Assembly: GCA_037043455.1 (NCBI GenBank)
Contig: JAWPHD010000093.1
Location: 372,001 to 436,000, forward strand
DNA: 64,000 bases
DNA from: Cyrtodaria siliqua
Lineage: Eukaryota > Mollusca > Bivalvia > Adapedonta > Hiatellidae
Direction: 5' to 3'
Below the pieces are notes generated by a model that saw only the letters and a list, made by a program, of their open reading frames with translations, ran no database searches and was not told where the DNA came from. This document shows positions 9,143 to 20,885 of the stretch, piece after piece. Numbering within the stretch: the first letter of the stretch is position 1; every line of letters starts with the position of its first letter. Made by a program: the position numbers and the translations under genes.

Positions 9143-9678
9143 CACTAGCGGATCCAGGGGTGGGGGGGGGGGGAGCGCATAATGGCTAATGAGTGGTTTA
9201 ATTAACACATAATTAATTCCTTTTATTTGAAAACGGACTTTTTTATTCATACATGTATGTCCATGTTACTGTAGGTAATCTATCAAACAATTTCGATGCA
9301 CGCCCTCAGTATAAAAAATGTTCTCGCTCGCTCGACGCATAATGGCTAAAGAGTGGTTTAATTAACACATTGTTAAATCCTTTTATTTGAAAACGGACTT
9401 GTTTTATTCATACGTGTATGTCCATGTTACTGTAGATAAAATATCAAACAATTTAGATGCACGCCCTCAGTATAATATTTTCTCTCGCTCGCTCGACGCA
9501 TAATGACTAATGAGTGGTTTAATTAACACATTGTTAAATCCTTCTATTTGAAAACAGACTTTCTTACCCTATCATTGCACTACCGCAAAGTTTTATGAGG
9601 CTAGAAACGGACCCGAAAATTGACTAAAATATTACGCCCCCCCCACACTCCTAAGCTGAAATACTGGATCCGCCCCTG
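9143..9678. mobile_element. hAT-like non-autonomous element with internal tandem repeat
   Basis: The left end reads cactagcggatccagggg and the right end ctggatccgcccctg, an inverted terminal pair of the CAGGGGCGGATCC type that I associate with hAT elements. Flanks carry imperfect tagca-type duplications. The interior has G/C runs near both ends and 2.4 copies of a 160-base tandem repeat (9176-9560). No transposase frame. Confidence 0.6.
9176..9560 (+). repeat. Tandem repeat of ~160 bases, 2.4 copies
   Basis: The phrase gcataatggctaatgagtgg, followed by tttaattaacacat, recurs at 9176, 9336 and 9497. Each full copy ends cgctcgctcgac. It lies inside the hAT-like element. Confidence 0.8.
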
Positions 9679-9737
9679 TAGCAACACTGAGATTTGTTTT
9701 CCAACAGTTGACTATTATGTCATTAAAAAGTAAGTAA

Positions 9738-10014
9738 AAGTAAGTATAAAAGTTGAGCTGGAAATGTAGCTTTCACAGAACGCAGTCAACCAAAAACAAG
9801 TATTAAAACAAAATGAAATACAATTTAATAAGCAAGGCATGTGCCATTACAAAGACAAACGCGTTGACAATAGGCCTAATTACCGCCTTGGAACGGTCAG
9901 TTGTTAAAAGGGGCGAGGGATGTTAAACCAGGTTATAGGGTGCATCAAACCTCACTATTACCCTATTGTCACTAAAAGAAACGAGACCGTGTGAATCAAG
10001 ATATCCCCGCCTTA
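9738..10014 (-). mobile_element. Repeat A, 3' UTR copy A2
   Basis: The copy contains the gtagctttcacagaac variant of the tail (shared with 28735-29014), accgccttggaacggtcag and the gaccgtgtgaatcaag end. UTR only, no coding part. Confidence 0.65.
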
Positions 10015-10466
10015 CTTTTGGTACGCCGTATTATTGCCATTTATTGAGAGTATTCGCTTCGGCGTGACTGACGTTCCGTCCGTCGGGAATTAAATGTTTA
10101 CCCCTTTATGTACGCCGGAGTCCTTGCTAAGTGCTTATTTAGTACGCCAGACGCGGCTCAACTGTGTAGGATATTCCGGACGCCAAGAGAGAGTGACGTT
10201 ACACCCTCATACATTTATGGGAGAAATTATCTTAGTTTTTAAGTAGGTTTTGCTTGCGTTGTACTTTCCACCAATATTATGATCAACTATTATGACCACA
10301 GATATATGATGTGAAATACCATTTGTAAAAATAAGCAACGCTACACTAACAATTTTACCACACATCAGTAGCATTATGATTCTTATATGATTCGCATATG
10401 ATACCTGTTATATGATACTTGTATAACAGAAGCAGTTTAATATTCTTGTATAAAACTGTTAATACA
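10015..10466. other. Spacer, no gene seen
   Basis: The part at 10015-10200 is richer in CpG and carries repeated tacgccg / tacgccag words. No open exon was identified. Confidence 0.35.
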
Positions 10467-11099
10467 AAGAAATATAAAAATATCGTATAGTGAAAGTAGC
10501 ATTCAAAGAGGACAGTAACCACAAAACATAGAAACCAACACGCAAACAGACAAACAAGAAGACAAAATCTAAAAAAAAATGCAAACGACATCACGAACAC
10601 AAAATGATTGACTATAAGGCTACCGCCTTTGAACGGTCAGTGGTAAAGTAGGCCACTGGGGGTAAACCAGTTCTATGGTGCACCAAACCTCACACTTACC
10701 CTATTGTCATCCCATTAAAACAGGACAGCGTAAATAAAGAAATTCACGCCATGATCGAATCTCTAACCAACAAGGCAGCATCATATAAGTAAAACACAAA
10801 TATGCTCGTGTAAATATAATACAAAAACACAATAGCCTAGAAAGCCACAATGAAGGTACTCATTGACTTGGCAGAAGCCAGAGCAACAAGAGAATAAACC
10901 ATTAAAGGCACGACAAGAAAGATCATAGACAAACATTAAACGCCACCGTCCCAATGTGCTTTAGGTAGGCGTCATCATAGGGTCCACAGCCTGTCCGGTC
11001 ACCGTACAATTAAAGAGGAAAGCATAGTGGCGAACTGTTAAAGGGTCCACCACCAAGCATGCAGTACGTTGCAAAATGATTAACCTCTTTTGATAAACG
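10467..11099 (-). mobile_element. Repeat A copy A3 with short coding remnant
   Basis: A nearly complete 3' UTR of the family plus about 50 codons of the RT tail at 10950-11099 on the minus strand, including RTACLVVDPLTVRHYAF and the family C-terminus DPMMTPT. A small internal deletion is present relative to A1. 5'-truncated. Confidence 0.75.
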
Positions 11100-11235
11100 T
11101 TTGATATATTACAAGTCTTATAATATGAGAATCATAAGAATCAGGTTATACTTCTGTGTGGCAAATTTGGCAGATTATAAAGCGATGATGACAGGGTAAA
11201 AGTTAGGATTGATATAACCTTAAACAGGTTTGGTC

Positions 11236-11285
11236 TTCCCATTTGTCGTTTTACCACTGACCGTTCCTCAGTAATGTCAACTCAC
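11236..11285 (+). mobile_element. Repeat A fragment
   Basis: The words ttttaccactgaccgttcc and gtaatgtcaactca match the conserved UTR block in the opposite orientation to A3. Confidence 0.4.
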
Positions 11286-11500
11286 TATTTCTTTCTGTTC
11301 AAGAAATATAGTGACTTTTTATTCAAATGTGTGATGTTAATTTTACAATTCACACTGCTTCTGTGTCCTTGTTGATTATTGTAATTTGGACTACTTTTGG
11401 AGTGGCTGTGGTCTTTAGGTTAAACTTCCATAAACTTTCTTATTTTCTCTCTGCTGTATACAATTTCCAAATTGAACCTATCTATAGAGTATGCTATGTA

Positions 11501-11607
11501 TAGGATAGAGGCTATGAAGAGAAATATTCACCATTAAAAAAAGAAAAAGGAGGGACAGACCGCGGTTTCTTAATGGTGAAGATTTCTCTTCATAGCTTCT
11601 ATCCTAC
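11501..11607. mobile_element. Foldback element of ~107 bases
   Basis: The arms taggatagaggctatgaaga / gaaatattcaccatt and aatggtgaagatttctc / ttcatagcttctatccta are inverted copies around a 25-base A/G-rich loop. Probably a small MITE. Confidence 0.65.
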
Positions 11608-11714
11608 TTAGAGGTTACCACATATATATCGGAAATCTTTAGATAGGATTAACTGATTTAATTATGAATTATGAAGAGTGCTTGTAGTAAAATCATCATC
11701 CCCTAGCGGCATTT

Positions 11715-11861
11715 TTTACCATTGAATGTTCCAAGGCGGTAACCCTATTGTCAACCCATTATGTTTGTGATGTCATATCTTGACTTTTATTCATCATTGT
11801 AGTCGTTGTTTGTTTCTCTGCGTGTTTGTGGTTGATTATGGTCCTTGAATGCTACAAGGCA
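11715..11861 (+). mobile_element. Repeat A copy A4 (plus orientation)
   Basis: Contains gttccaaggcggtaaccc, tattgtcaaccca, gtttgtgatgtcat and ggtccttgaatgctac. A UTR fragment only, lying just upstream of the LINE. Confidence 0.65.
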
Positions 11862-12206
11862 CACATTTAATACCGGGTATATCCGACTGTTTTAACGAAC
11901 CTAAGAAATTATGTTATTTCAACAATATAACTATGTTACTTCTGCAAGATAACATCACTTGTAACTTTAGTTGAGTGTTGTATGGCTTTTTCTTGCTGGA
12001 ATAACAATACCTTACTTTTTTATCTCTTTAAATGCTCTTTCTTATTTCTTTTGACACTTCAGTGGGAACAGACCACAGGGAACAAAGTTTTAATATACTC
12101 TATATTATGATTATGTTGATTCTATTTTTTATATTAAACTATTTGCACAAGGTTCAGTGTAGTCCGACCAACCGCCAGTATGTGTCAAAGCACAGTCTTC
12201 TGAATT

Positions 12207-12353
12207 ATGTCTGAAAAGGTATCATTCATTTCAGTGAATGTCCAAGGCTTTGGTGATAGAAACAAATGTAAAGACGTCTTCCATTTTTTAAAACAAAAGT
12301 CATTTTCTGTATATTTTCTTCAAGATACACATTTTGTACTTAAAGACGAATAG
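12207..12353 (+). pseudogene. LINE ORF2 start: endonuclease N-terminus
   Basis: Forty-eight codons begin MSEKVSFISVNVQGFGD and reach FLQDTHF, which corresponds to the metal-binding LQETH box of LINE endonucleases with D for E. A TAG follows at 12351, and the frame then shifts by one base to continue in the next segment. The segment that usually lies between the LQ[ED]TH box and the SRGVAIL box is shortened, suggesting a deletion. Confidence 0.75.
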
Positions 12354-13140
12354 TCAGTCTAGAGGGGTTGCAATTTTATTTAATAACAATTTTGAATACA
12401 AAGTACATAGAAGAGAAGGGGACTCAGATGGTAACAAACTTATTCTAGATGTTACAATTAATGGGAAAAAGATGACCTTAATAAATATTTATGGTCCCAA
12501 TAAAGATAAACCAGATTTTTATGCAAACATAAAGCAAGATATTGATAGATATGGAAACGAAACTATTCTGGGGGGAGATTTTAATCTGGTTTTAAACCCT
12601 GACATTGATACTTTTAACTATATAAACATAAATAACCCTAATGCTAGGAAAAATGTTAAAAATCTGATTGATGAATGTAACTTAGTAGACTGCTGGAGAG
12701 AACTAGATTTCGATAAAAAGGGGTTCACATGGAGACGCCCAAATACTAATAAAATGGCAAGATTAGACTTCTTTTTAATATCAGAACATTTATTTACTGA
12801 CATCGAAGACAGCACAATTTTACCCGGGTACAGAACAGACCATTCAATAATAACTATATCTTTCACTTTTGGAAAATTTGAAAGAGGAAGATCATACTGG
12901 AAATTCAATAACTCCCTTCTGAAAGACAAAAAATATGTAGATGAAATTAAAACAGTAATTGACAATACAAAACTGCAATATGGAACACAAAATCAAAACT
13001 TAAATCTACAAATCAAAGACATTCCTTGTAAAGATTTGTTGTTAGATATTGATGATCAACTTTTTTTTGAAACTTTATTGATGGAGATTCGTGGGAAAAC
13101 AATATCATATTCATCTTTTATTAAAAAACAAGAAGATTAA
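12354..13140 (+). pseudogene. LINE ORF2: endonuclease domain (middle and C-terminal parts)
   Basis: The segment reads SRGVAILFN, then LINIYGPN, GGDFNLVL (catalytic GDFN), KMARLDFFLIS and YRTDHSIITI (catalytic DH). These are the conserved boxes of the exonuclease-endonuclease-phosphatase fold used for target nicking. A single TAA at 13138 separates it from the RT part, which continues in the same frame, so this is one ORF2 broken by one stop. Confidence 0.85.
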
Positions 13141-14274
13141 ACAGAAGCAACTCTATTAAAAGATATAGAGATGTTAGAAGCGCAATTAGATATTGATTTA
13201 ATTCTTTTAGAAAGTAAAAGAAAAAGTCTGTTTGAACTTAGACAAAAAAAATTAGATGGAATAAAAATAAGATCTAAAGCAAAATGGTTAGATGAAGGGG
13301 AGAAAATCACAAAATATTTTTGCAACTTAGAAAATAGGAACTTTATAAGTAAATGTATACCCTCTCTCATTTCTACTGAAGGCAAAGTCCTAAAAGATCA
13401 ACATGCTATTTTAAAAGAAACTAGGATTTTTTATCAATCATTGTATACACATAGACCAGTAAAACATGTAAATTTAAATGAACTGTTTAAAGATAGTCAT
13501 ATACCAAAACTTACTAGAGAGCTACAAAATACACTAGAAGGCCCAATAGAATTATCAGAATTATTATTTTGTTTAAAAAACGCACAAAATCTCAAGAGCC
13601 CAGGCTCTAGTGGTTATACCATGGAGTTTTACAAATTTTTCTGGAAAGATATAGGAATTTTCCTCTTGAGATCTATTAACCATGGTTTATTAAAAGGAGA
13701 ACTTTCAATCACGCAAAAAGAAGGAATTATAACATGCATTCCAAAAACAAACAAAGATAAACAATACTTAAAAAATTGGAGACCAATTTCTTTATTAAAT
13801 TGCTCATATAAATTAGCGTCAGCATGCATTGCGCAGCGTTTAAAAAAAGTTTTACCTCTACTTATAAACGATGATCAGACTAGTTTTTTGGAAGGGCGAT
13901 ATATAGGTGAAAATACACGTTCTATATACGATTTGTTTTATTATACTGAAAAAATTTATATACCTGGACTACTTCTTATTGTAGATTTTGAAAAGGCTTT
14001 TGATACACTTTCATGGTCATTTATTGATCAGGTATTATGTTTTTTTCAATTTGGACAAGGAATAAGGAAGTGGATAAAGGTTTTCTACACTGATATAAAA
14101 TCCTGCATTTCCGTTAATGGTCACTTATCAGAATGGTTTTCTATTCACCGAGGCTGCCGACAGGGAGACCCGCTCTCCCCATATATTTTTATCTTATGTG
14201 TTGAAATATTAGCTATACTGGTTAGGACAAATAAAGACATCACAGGAGTCAAAGTAGGGACACTGAATATGTAA
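13141..14274 (+). pseudogene. LINE ORF2: reverse transcriptase fingers and palm
   Basis: Reverse transcriptase of the L1/Tx1 group. Visible boxes are LKSPGSSGYTMEFYKFFW, ITCIPKTNKD, NWRPISLLNCSYKLAS, DDQTSFLEGRYIGENTRSI, LLLIVDFEKAFDTLSWSF (first catalytic Asp, motif A) and GCRQGDPLSPYIFILCVEIL (motif B). The frame then runs out into a TAA, and motif C (YADD) follows in the next frame from 14265. The lysine-rich start is the linker between endonuclease and RT. Confidence 0.9.
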
Positions 14275-14434
14275 TTTCTCAATATGCCGATGATACCTCC
14301 TTGGTATTAGATGGCACTGAAAAATCACTCAAATATGCCCTAATTCTTTTAAAATTCTATGCAGAAATATCAGGTCTAAATGTTAATGTTGATAAATGGT
14401 ATATGGTTTGTGAAAAATTAAGGCTCAAAGGCTA
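14265..14434 (+). pseudogene. LINE RT motif C segment (YADD)
   Basis: After a frameshift, EYVISQYADDTSLVLDGT carries the catalytic Asp pair at 14283-14294, then LLKFYAEISGLNVNVDK, the usual segment after motif C. It ends in a stop at about 14432. Confidence 0.85.
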
Positions 14435-14703
14435 AACTTTGTAAGGATGTAAATTTAAATTGGGATCAAGGAGACTTTGTGATCCTTGGTATCATAATGT
14501 CAACGAACCTACATAGTCTAGTCGCATTAAATTACGATAGAAAAATAAAATAAATTAAATCATTACTACTATCTTGGTCAAAAAGAATACTCACACCGAC
14601 TGGAAAAATTACTGTCATAAAGAGCTTAGCTTTATCAAAATTAAACCATTTATTTTCATCTTTACCAAATCCACCTGACAGTCAGATTAAAATACTACAA
14701 GAT

Positions 14704-14949
14704 ATGTGTTTTAATTTCCTATGGAATAATCACCCAGACAAAATAAAGAGAACTGTTGTAACCCAAGATTATGAACATGGGGGATTAAGAATGATTAATA
14801 TTAAACAATTCATATATTCATTGAAACTAACATGGATTAGAAGATTCCTAGTTGGAGATAAAAAATGTATAAAAATCCATAAACATATGTATTCATTTAC
14901 GACTAAGATGTTATTTCTGGGTAATGATTATGTAAAAAATAAATTGTAA
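14704..14949 (+). pseudogene. LINE ORF2 connection segment
   Basis: The segment FNFLWNNHPDKIKRTVVTQD, then YEHGGLRMINI and LKLTWIRRFL matches the FLW...KIKR...GGL...ALK..WI..L order found after the RT of L1/Tx1 elements. Ends at a TAA. Confidence 0.8.
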
Positions 14950-15135
14950 AATATATGCAATCCCTTTTGGAAGGATGTATACACAAGTCTGGATACTCTA
15001 TTAAATGTTAAACCACTGTCATGGAAACAATTTCTAACACAGCCGTTATGGTACAACAATAACATTAAGATCGGAAGATAAAGTGTATTTTATAAGAGAT
15101 GGTATGACAAAGGTATTATATTTATTAATGATCTA

Positions 15136-15930
15136 ATGGATAACAATGGTAATCTGCTTTCTTTTAGACTATTTATAGAAAAGTTTAGCATACTTTCACA
15201 TTTTATAGAATATGAAGGTATGACTGCGGCAATTAGGGAGTACCTTCAAAATCTGAATTTTGCACATCTGGCCATCAACCTAGAAAACCCTGTTTGCCCA
15301 TTAGCAGTTTCTCTCATAACTGGAACAAAAAAGGGCTGTCGCCCTATTTATGAAGTTTTAAATAAATCAGGTGTGCAGCCAACATCTATTGCAAAATGGG
15401 GTCAGTACGGTTTAAATATAGACAGAGATTGGAATAAACTATTTAAAATACCTTTCATTTGCACAAAAGATACAAAGTTACAATGGTTTCAAGTAAAAAT
15501 GAATCACAGAATTACTGCCACAAACCTCCTTCTGACAAAAATGAAAATAAAAAATGACAATTCATGTAGATTATGCACTGATACTTCAGAAACCATTACT
15601 CATTTATTTTGGGAATGCAGATATTCAAAAACATTTTGGGATAATTTCAAGTTTACTTGCACAGAAAAGAATATACAAATTCAACCGGAATGGACTATGA
15701 AAATTATTATTTTTGGTTCCATTCAATATGACATTGTTTTAAATAAATTACTTCTACATGCAAAATACTTCATATATAAGTGCAAGTTCGATGGGAGATT
15801 GCCATTCTTTGAAAATTTTAAACCAAAAATTAAATACCTATATCATACTGAAAAAATAAACGCTATTAAAAATAATCAATTGGTAAAATTTGAAAAGCCC
15901 TGGTTGGTATATAAAACCATTTTACACTAA
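15136..15930 (+). pseudogene. LINE ORF2 C-terminal part with Cys/His knuckle
   Basis: About 264 codons end at the true ORF2 stop. Late in the segment FQVKMNHRITATNLLLTKM is followed by CRLC, then H and C in a C-x2-C-x8-H-x4-C arrangement (CRLCTDTSETITHLFWEC), the C-terminal knuckle of L1-type proteins, and FWDNF. The 3' UTR follows directly. Confidence 0.85.
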
Positions 15931-16677
15931 TCAGATCCTTTTTCGCTAAATGTTACTCTGTGCTTTTAGTAAATAACAACGGTAAATATATTGTTGCACT
16001 ACGTTTCCCACTGTTCCCATTGAGTAATGAAGAGTCACATCTCCATAGAAACATCTTGTCCTTTTTTTTTTATATATACCACAACTTTTTTTCCAAGAAT
16101 TTAAAAGGAAAACTCAGTGGAGATATTATATAGGTCTGGTATAAAGTCACATGTATTTCTCAGTGTTCTAATATTTGTGAGTGTCTATGTAACATAACTT
16201 TTTTTCAATATAAATATATGTAAATCATCCACTGGGTTTTTTGAAAAGAAAAAGTTTGTTTGCGATTTTAGAAGGAATGCAAAAAATAATAAATAAGTAA
16301 AGTTTATTATTTGAAGATTGTGAAATTAAATGTTCTCCAATTTTTAAAGGGATACATGCCAATCATGACATATAATCCACTGAAGATATTTTGAAATATA
16401 TACATATTGCAATGCCTCCCTTTAACAAATTTGGCCAATATTCATGTTTGCACTCATTCTGAAATCATAAAGAAAGAAAAAACCTCCCCATTTGTTTATG
16501 TCTATATTAAGATATGCTTTAGTCTAGCTTCTGTAAGTATTTGTTGTATTATATTTAAATACATATTTGACGCATATTTTATCATATAACTGTACGGTTT
16601 GCTGAGGGGTGGCCCACCCCGACCCTCACAAACCTATGACGGGGTGAATAAATGGATCACCATTAATTTGGTGATTG

Positions 16678-16680
<3 letters not shown>

Positions 16681-16708
<28 letters not shown>
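16681..16708 (+). repeat. Poly-A tail of the LINE
   Basis: About 28 adenines mark the 3' end of the element. No clear target-site duplication was found with the region near 11860-12200, so the 5' boundary is uncertain. Confidence 0.8.
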
Positions 16709-17862
16709 GTTTAGGAATTATGAGACACTCAGTGTTACAATTGTTAGCTAATATTGTTCAATTTTAGATATGCGCTTATTATTATAAATTACTTAAGCAA
16801 TACAATGTAACACCCATATAATCTATCGGTGCGGTATCGTTGACCATCAGTATATATAATAAATTAATGGGAAATATGAACTAACGCGAAGCTATTATAG
16901 TATGAAACATCATGCATTTTTTAAATTTATTAATAGTAGTTCTATCCAGATTCCTATATGACAACTGTCTCCGCTTCTAAAACTGGCCGGGGTGCATAGC
17001 CCACTTAATGCGTGAACAAATCGCGTAAGAAACCAAACAAAATAAAAAAACTATACAAACTGCTAACCTAGGTATTTTACCACACATGTTGTTATCGCCT
17101 CAGTTACAATGAGATGGGCCATTTGCGTCCTTTATATAAGTCTTATGCATTGTCACTTGTTAGCCGGTAACCACGTAGGCGTAGCTGATACCCTTTCATT
17201 ATTCAGATTTTCCTTATTCGTGTATGTATGTTCGCATGCAAACTAATTTTGCAACCAATGTTTTGCAACAAATGCTGACATAGCATAAACTATTTAAACA
17301 GGAAAGATAGCTCCTCCATAAAAAATATACGAGGGTTGTTCAAAGAGTTATATCACTTTCATGTGTGACATAAATTAACAAAAAGCTTCATCAACGTCTC
17401 GGAAAAATTCTTTGTACATGTTAATTAGCATATTATGTCATACGTTGGGTATAAATAGATGGAGGAAGATCTCAGATATTTAAGTAGAATTCAGATACCT
17501 AACCGACTTGCACACTAGCTCACATAAAGTCGTATGACGTGAGCCGGTCTCAAAAGAACGACTGTATTTGTGCTCACGCATTGAGTCACTCGATCACGGA
17601 TGACTTAACTGAATTAAATCAAAGTATGTAGTATATAAAATATTCTTGGCAGGAAATAGTTAAATTTGCGATATTATTTATATTTAAAAATGTTCCTTCT
17701 TGTTTTTTGTTTTGTCTTACAGGTCCCGTATCTTTTTGTGTATGTTGTCCTCGTATGTTTTTGTCTGATATGTTGATAAGGTAAGAATGACACCAGGTTC
17801 GGGGAAATTACGCTTACCCAGCCTCATGATATATAGAATTTGAGTTGGCGGATGGTGGTCGG
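16709..17862. other. Spacer, no gene seen
   Basis: AT-rich. A few short open frames encode nothing recognisable. An acceptor-like pyrimidine run near 17700-17720 leads into no convincing exon. Confidence 0.4.
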
Positions 17863-17995
17863 CAGGCGCGTAGCTAAACGTAGGCCCCGCATATAAAATG
17901 GCAAAAGTTAATATTTTGAAGCTATTGATATAACATATGAGAGAGGTAGTGTGTGAGATATCCGTATGCAACATTAAAAATGTCTAAACACAGAT

Positions 17996-18052
17996 ATAAA
18001 AATCGATCAGGAAAAACAGCATTCAAGGACAACAGTCAACCACAAACACACA
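17996..18052 (-). mobile_element. Repeat A tail fragment
   Basis: The end of the family UTR only (atcgatcaggaaaaacagc, attcaaggacaacagtcaac). Confidence 0.45.
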
Positions 18053-19248
18053 TAAGTCTTATTTCAGTACTACAATAAATAATAACAATCACATCTGTAG
18101 TTAAAGTGTGACGGCAAAATATTATACTAAATAATTTACCAACCATGTATATACATCAATGTTCCCTTATTTATTATCCTGGCCATTAAATGTCTGTCTG
18201 TAATGTTGCATATCCCGACCCTGGATATTGTTCTCTTACGAAAATATTGATCGTAGCTCAAATTCTTAAATGTTTAGCTACTTATTTAACAGACATGTTA
18301 TTAACCGTCCTAGTGAATTTTAAATTATGGCTGTAAAATCATTAATATATAGAACTCACTTGATGTGTTCAATGATGTGGCGAATGCTAGACAGTACACT
18401 ATATCAATTATTCGGGATCTTGAAATATTAAGATTGAAAATAAATACGACGTATATTTGCAGTGCTGCAATTAGCGATAGAACCTTCAATGTATACGACG
18501 GAACTTGGCGGTATGCCCCTATCTCGTATAACAGCAATTACTTGTAATCATTATGTTAACAACTATTCAAATGTAATATTAAAGTTTATTAAAACAGATC
18601 GTTTTTATTCAAAACAACTTACTTACAGTCTCACGACAACTCCCTTGACACCCCACATTTACAACTGCAAAAGATTTACCGACAATCCTTTCAATATGTA
18701 GGCAATGACATTCGTAACCAGTGAAGCATCTGGTAATTCAATAGTGCGACCTGGTTTATGCAACTTATGTTTTCTAATCAAATTTAAAATCGTCTACTTA
18801 TGGCCACATAAACATGCAGTACAAACAATTATGTGTGCAGGTAGTGTATTCCATGTATAAGAAAATGAATTGAAATTGCGTTTATTGGTAAAGTGTAATT
18901 CATAGTAAAGCATTTTAGAAATATACAAACGATCAAAGTTGTCGTAAGTTTTTTCATAAAATCCCTAGGTGAGACAAATTTAAACTATCCACAAAAGTAA
19001 GTATTACTGAAACGAGATAATATCGTTTACAACTAACTTGCCGCATTGTCTTTAATATCGGGTGTATTTTTCCACAAGAGCAAAGTTGAAGGCGAGGATG
19101 CGAGGGGTTGGTGGGTGGGATGGAAGGTGGAGTGCATAACATTATTTATACACATTTGGTAACAGGAGGTACTCAAAAATGCACACATTTAGATATAGGT
19201 AAACACAAAATTGCCGTGGATGCAAGCCCCCGGATCCTCCTAAAAAAA

Positions 19249-19703
19249 GGATAAAAATATCGGACAGGGAAAGCAGCATTCAAGGACGACAGTCAACCAC
19301 AAAACACAAAAACAAACACGCAAACAGACAAACGAAAAGACAAAAGTAATAAAAAATGCAAACGACATCACAAACACAAAAGGGTTGACAATAGGGCTAC
19401 CGCCTTGGAACGGTCAGTGGCAAAGTAGGCCACTGGGGGTTTAAACCGGTTCTAGGATGCACCAAACCTCACACTTACCCTACTGTCATCCCATTAAAAC
19501 AGGACAGTGTAAATAAAGAAATCCCCGCCATGATCTAATCTCTAACCAACAAGGCAGCATCAATAGGCAATATAAATAAAACACAAATATGCTCGTGTAA
19601 ATAAAATACAAAAAAACAATAGCCTAGAAAGCCACAATGAAGGTACTCAATGACTTTGCAGAAGCCAGAGCAGTAAGAGAATAAACCATTAAGGGCACGA
19701 CAT
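19249..19703 (-). mobile_element. Repeat A copy A6
   Basis: A well preserved 3' UTR copy (atatcggacagggaaagcag through cattaagggcacgaca), truncated before the coding part. It closely resembles A1 and A10, so these three are probably the youngest copies. Confidence 0.75.
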
Positions 19704-19752
19704 GCTTTCACTTTCGGGGCCTGCACATTCAATTAACATCGCTACGCCCCTG

Positions 19753-20073
19753 GTCGGAGAGTGTTTATACTTGACAACCAGAGAAATCAAGCTTTTGCAC
19801 ATAAAACAAATATCTTAACTGCTAATATTTTAGAGGGCGCCATCATCTATATCTTACAAACAAATTCATAGTTTACAACACTATGATAAGTAGTGTGGTA
19901 AGATGACGAAATAGTGTTACAAAAGCCAAAATAAGGCCGAGAGCAGCGAGGTGTATTTGTATAACAAGTTGTGTGTCCCTCGCGAAGGACATATTTTCGC
20001 ATATTAATACCTCTATCATATACAAGCCAGCGTCTGAACTCAATGTTCGTTAAACTGTTTCACAGTACCACTA
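19753..20073. other. Spacer, no gene seen
   Basis: No open exon or repeat family recognised. Confidence 0.35.
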
Positions 20074-20632
20074 TACTGAACAAAAAAGAAACTTCCGCAT
20101 TTTAAGCTGTGATTTGCATAGGGTTTATTTTGTTACACTTTGTACCCCAATCTAGATACAATTTCATCATTATATACTTATCACTCAATCATTCTGATCA
20201 ATATTAATAATCATCAAAAACCAGAGTTAGCGTGTTCTGCTAAAACATGTTTTATTCAAATTGCGAAATCACTATATTTGTATTATAAAGGGAGGTAATC
20301 TGAAAATAGTCATTCTTGAAAGCTGTATGGCGCAAAAGTGTGTGAACAGGTCAGCTTACTTTCTCCGTCTTTTTGATGCTGGGGTTATCTTCTGTTTATT
20401 TCAATAGAACACAACTGTGTTAAATCAAAGTTTAAACCACAAGACCCGGAAATGCTGTTTAAACCAAAACAAGGGGAATAACTTTGCGTACAAGTTTGAT
20501 TCAAGGAAAATTGTTTTCATGACAGTGGTGGCCTTTTAACAAAGGTATTAACATATAAGACCAAACAAAATATATTTTCATTGTGTCTACATGTATGGGT
20601 AAATTTGCGGAAGTTTCTTTTTTTGTTGAGTA
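20074..20632. mobile_element. MITE with ~28-base inverted ends and TA target
   Basis: The left end tactgaacaaaaaagaaac, then ttccgca, is inverted at the right end (tgcggaagtttcttttt, ttgttgagta). TA flanks both sides, as in Tc1/mariner-type elements. The interior of about 500 bases has no transposase. Confidence 0.65.
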
Positions 20633-20644
20633 TATATAATTTGC

Positions 20645-20885
20645 AAAGAAGCTGGCGTAGCGTGGTGTGTATTACATTAGATTTGAAGTCCGGAGGATTC
20701 GGTTTATAGCCTCACCGGCACCATAGTGTTTTGCTGACGTGTTCTTGAGCAAGACACTTTCCATTTTGCCTCATCCGTCGGATGGTGACGTTTACTAGGC
20801 GGTCCTCTGAGCACGTAATAACCATAGGAATCTGGTATTTAGTAAGTGTAGGGCAAGCTCTCCAATTTATTTTTATTTTAGTCAT
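20645..20885 (+). mobile_element. tRNA-derived SINE (partial)
   Basis: A degenerate tRNA-like head is followed by accggcacc and the core tgttcttgagcaagacactt, a phrase I recall from widespread metazoan SINEs (ttgagcaaggcacttt). The B-box region (ggattcggtttatagcc) is worn. The tail is not defined. Confidence 0.55.

Larger units (their letters stand above)
12207..16708 (+). mobile_element. L1/Tx1-like LINE, nearly complete ORF2 but inactivated
   Basis: In order: AP-endonuclease, RT with YADD, thumb/connection, C-terminal CCHC-like knuckle, a 3' UTR of about 770 bases with a GC-rich hairpin (ggggtggcccacccc, 16607-16621), and a poly-A run of about 28 bases at 16681-16708. Stops and frameshifts at 12351, 13138, about 14265, 14432, 14947 and about 15080 inactivate it. 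No ORF1 was recognised upstream; a 60-codon frame at 12032-12214 shows no ORF1 features. The intact poly-A argues for a moderate age. Confidence 0.85.
17863..19752. mobile_element. hAT-like element or pair of ends, with Repeat A inside
   Basis: The left end caggcgcgtagctaaacgta, then ggccccg, and the right end cggggcctgcac ... gctacgcccctg are inverted. The outermost 12 bases match CAGGGGCGTAGC at 11 of 12 on the left and fully on the right. A shared ggtcgg lies at the flanks, but a clean 8-base duplication is not seen. Inside are the Repeat A copy at 19249-19703 and a tail fragment at 17996-18052, with no transposase frame. The two ends could belong to separate insertions. Confidence 0.4.

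Noticed and set aside
12032..12214. ORF1 of the LINE
   Set aside because: Only 60 codons, hydrophobic, with no coiled coil, RRM or zinc knuckle. The stop/start overlap at 12207-12214 is probably coincidental.
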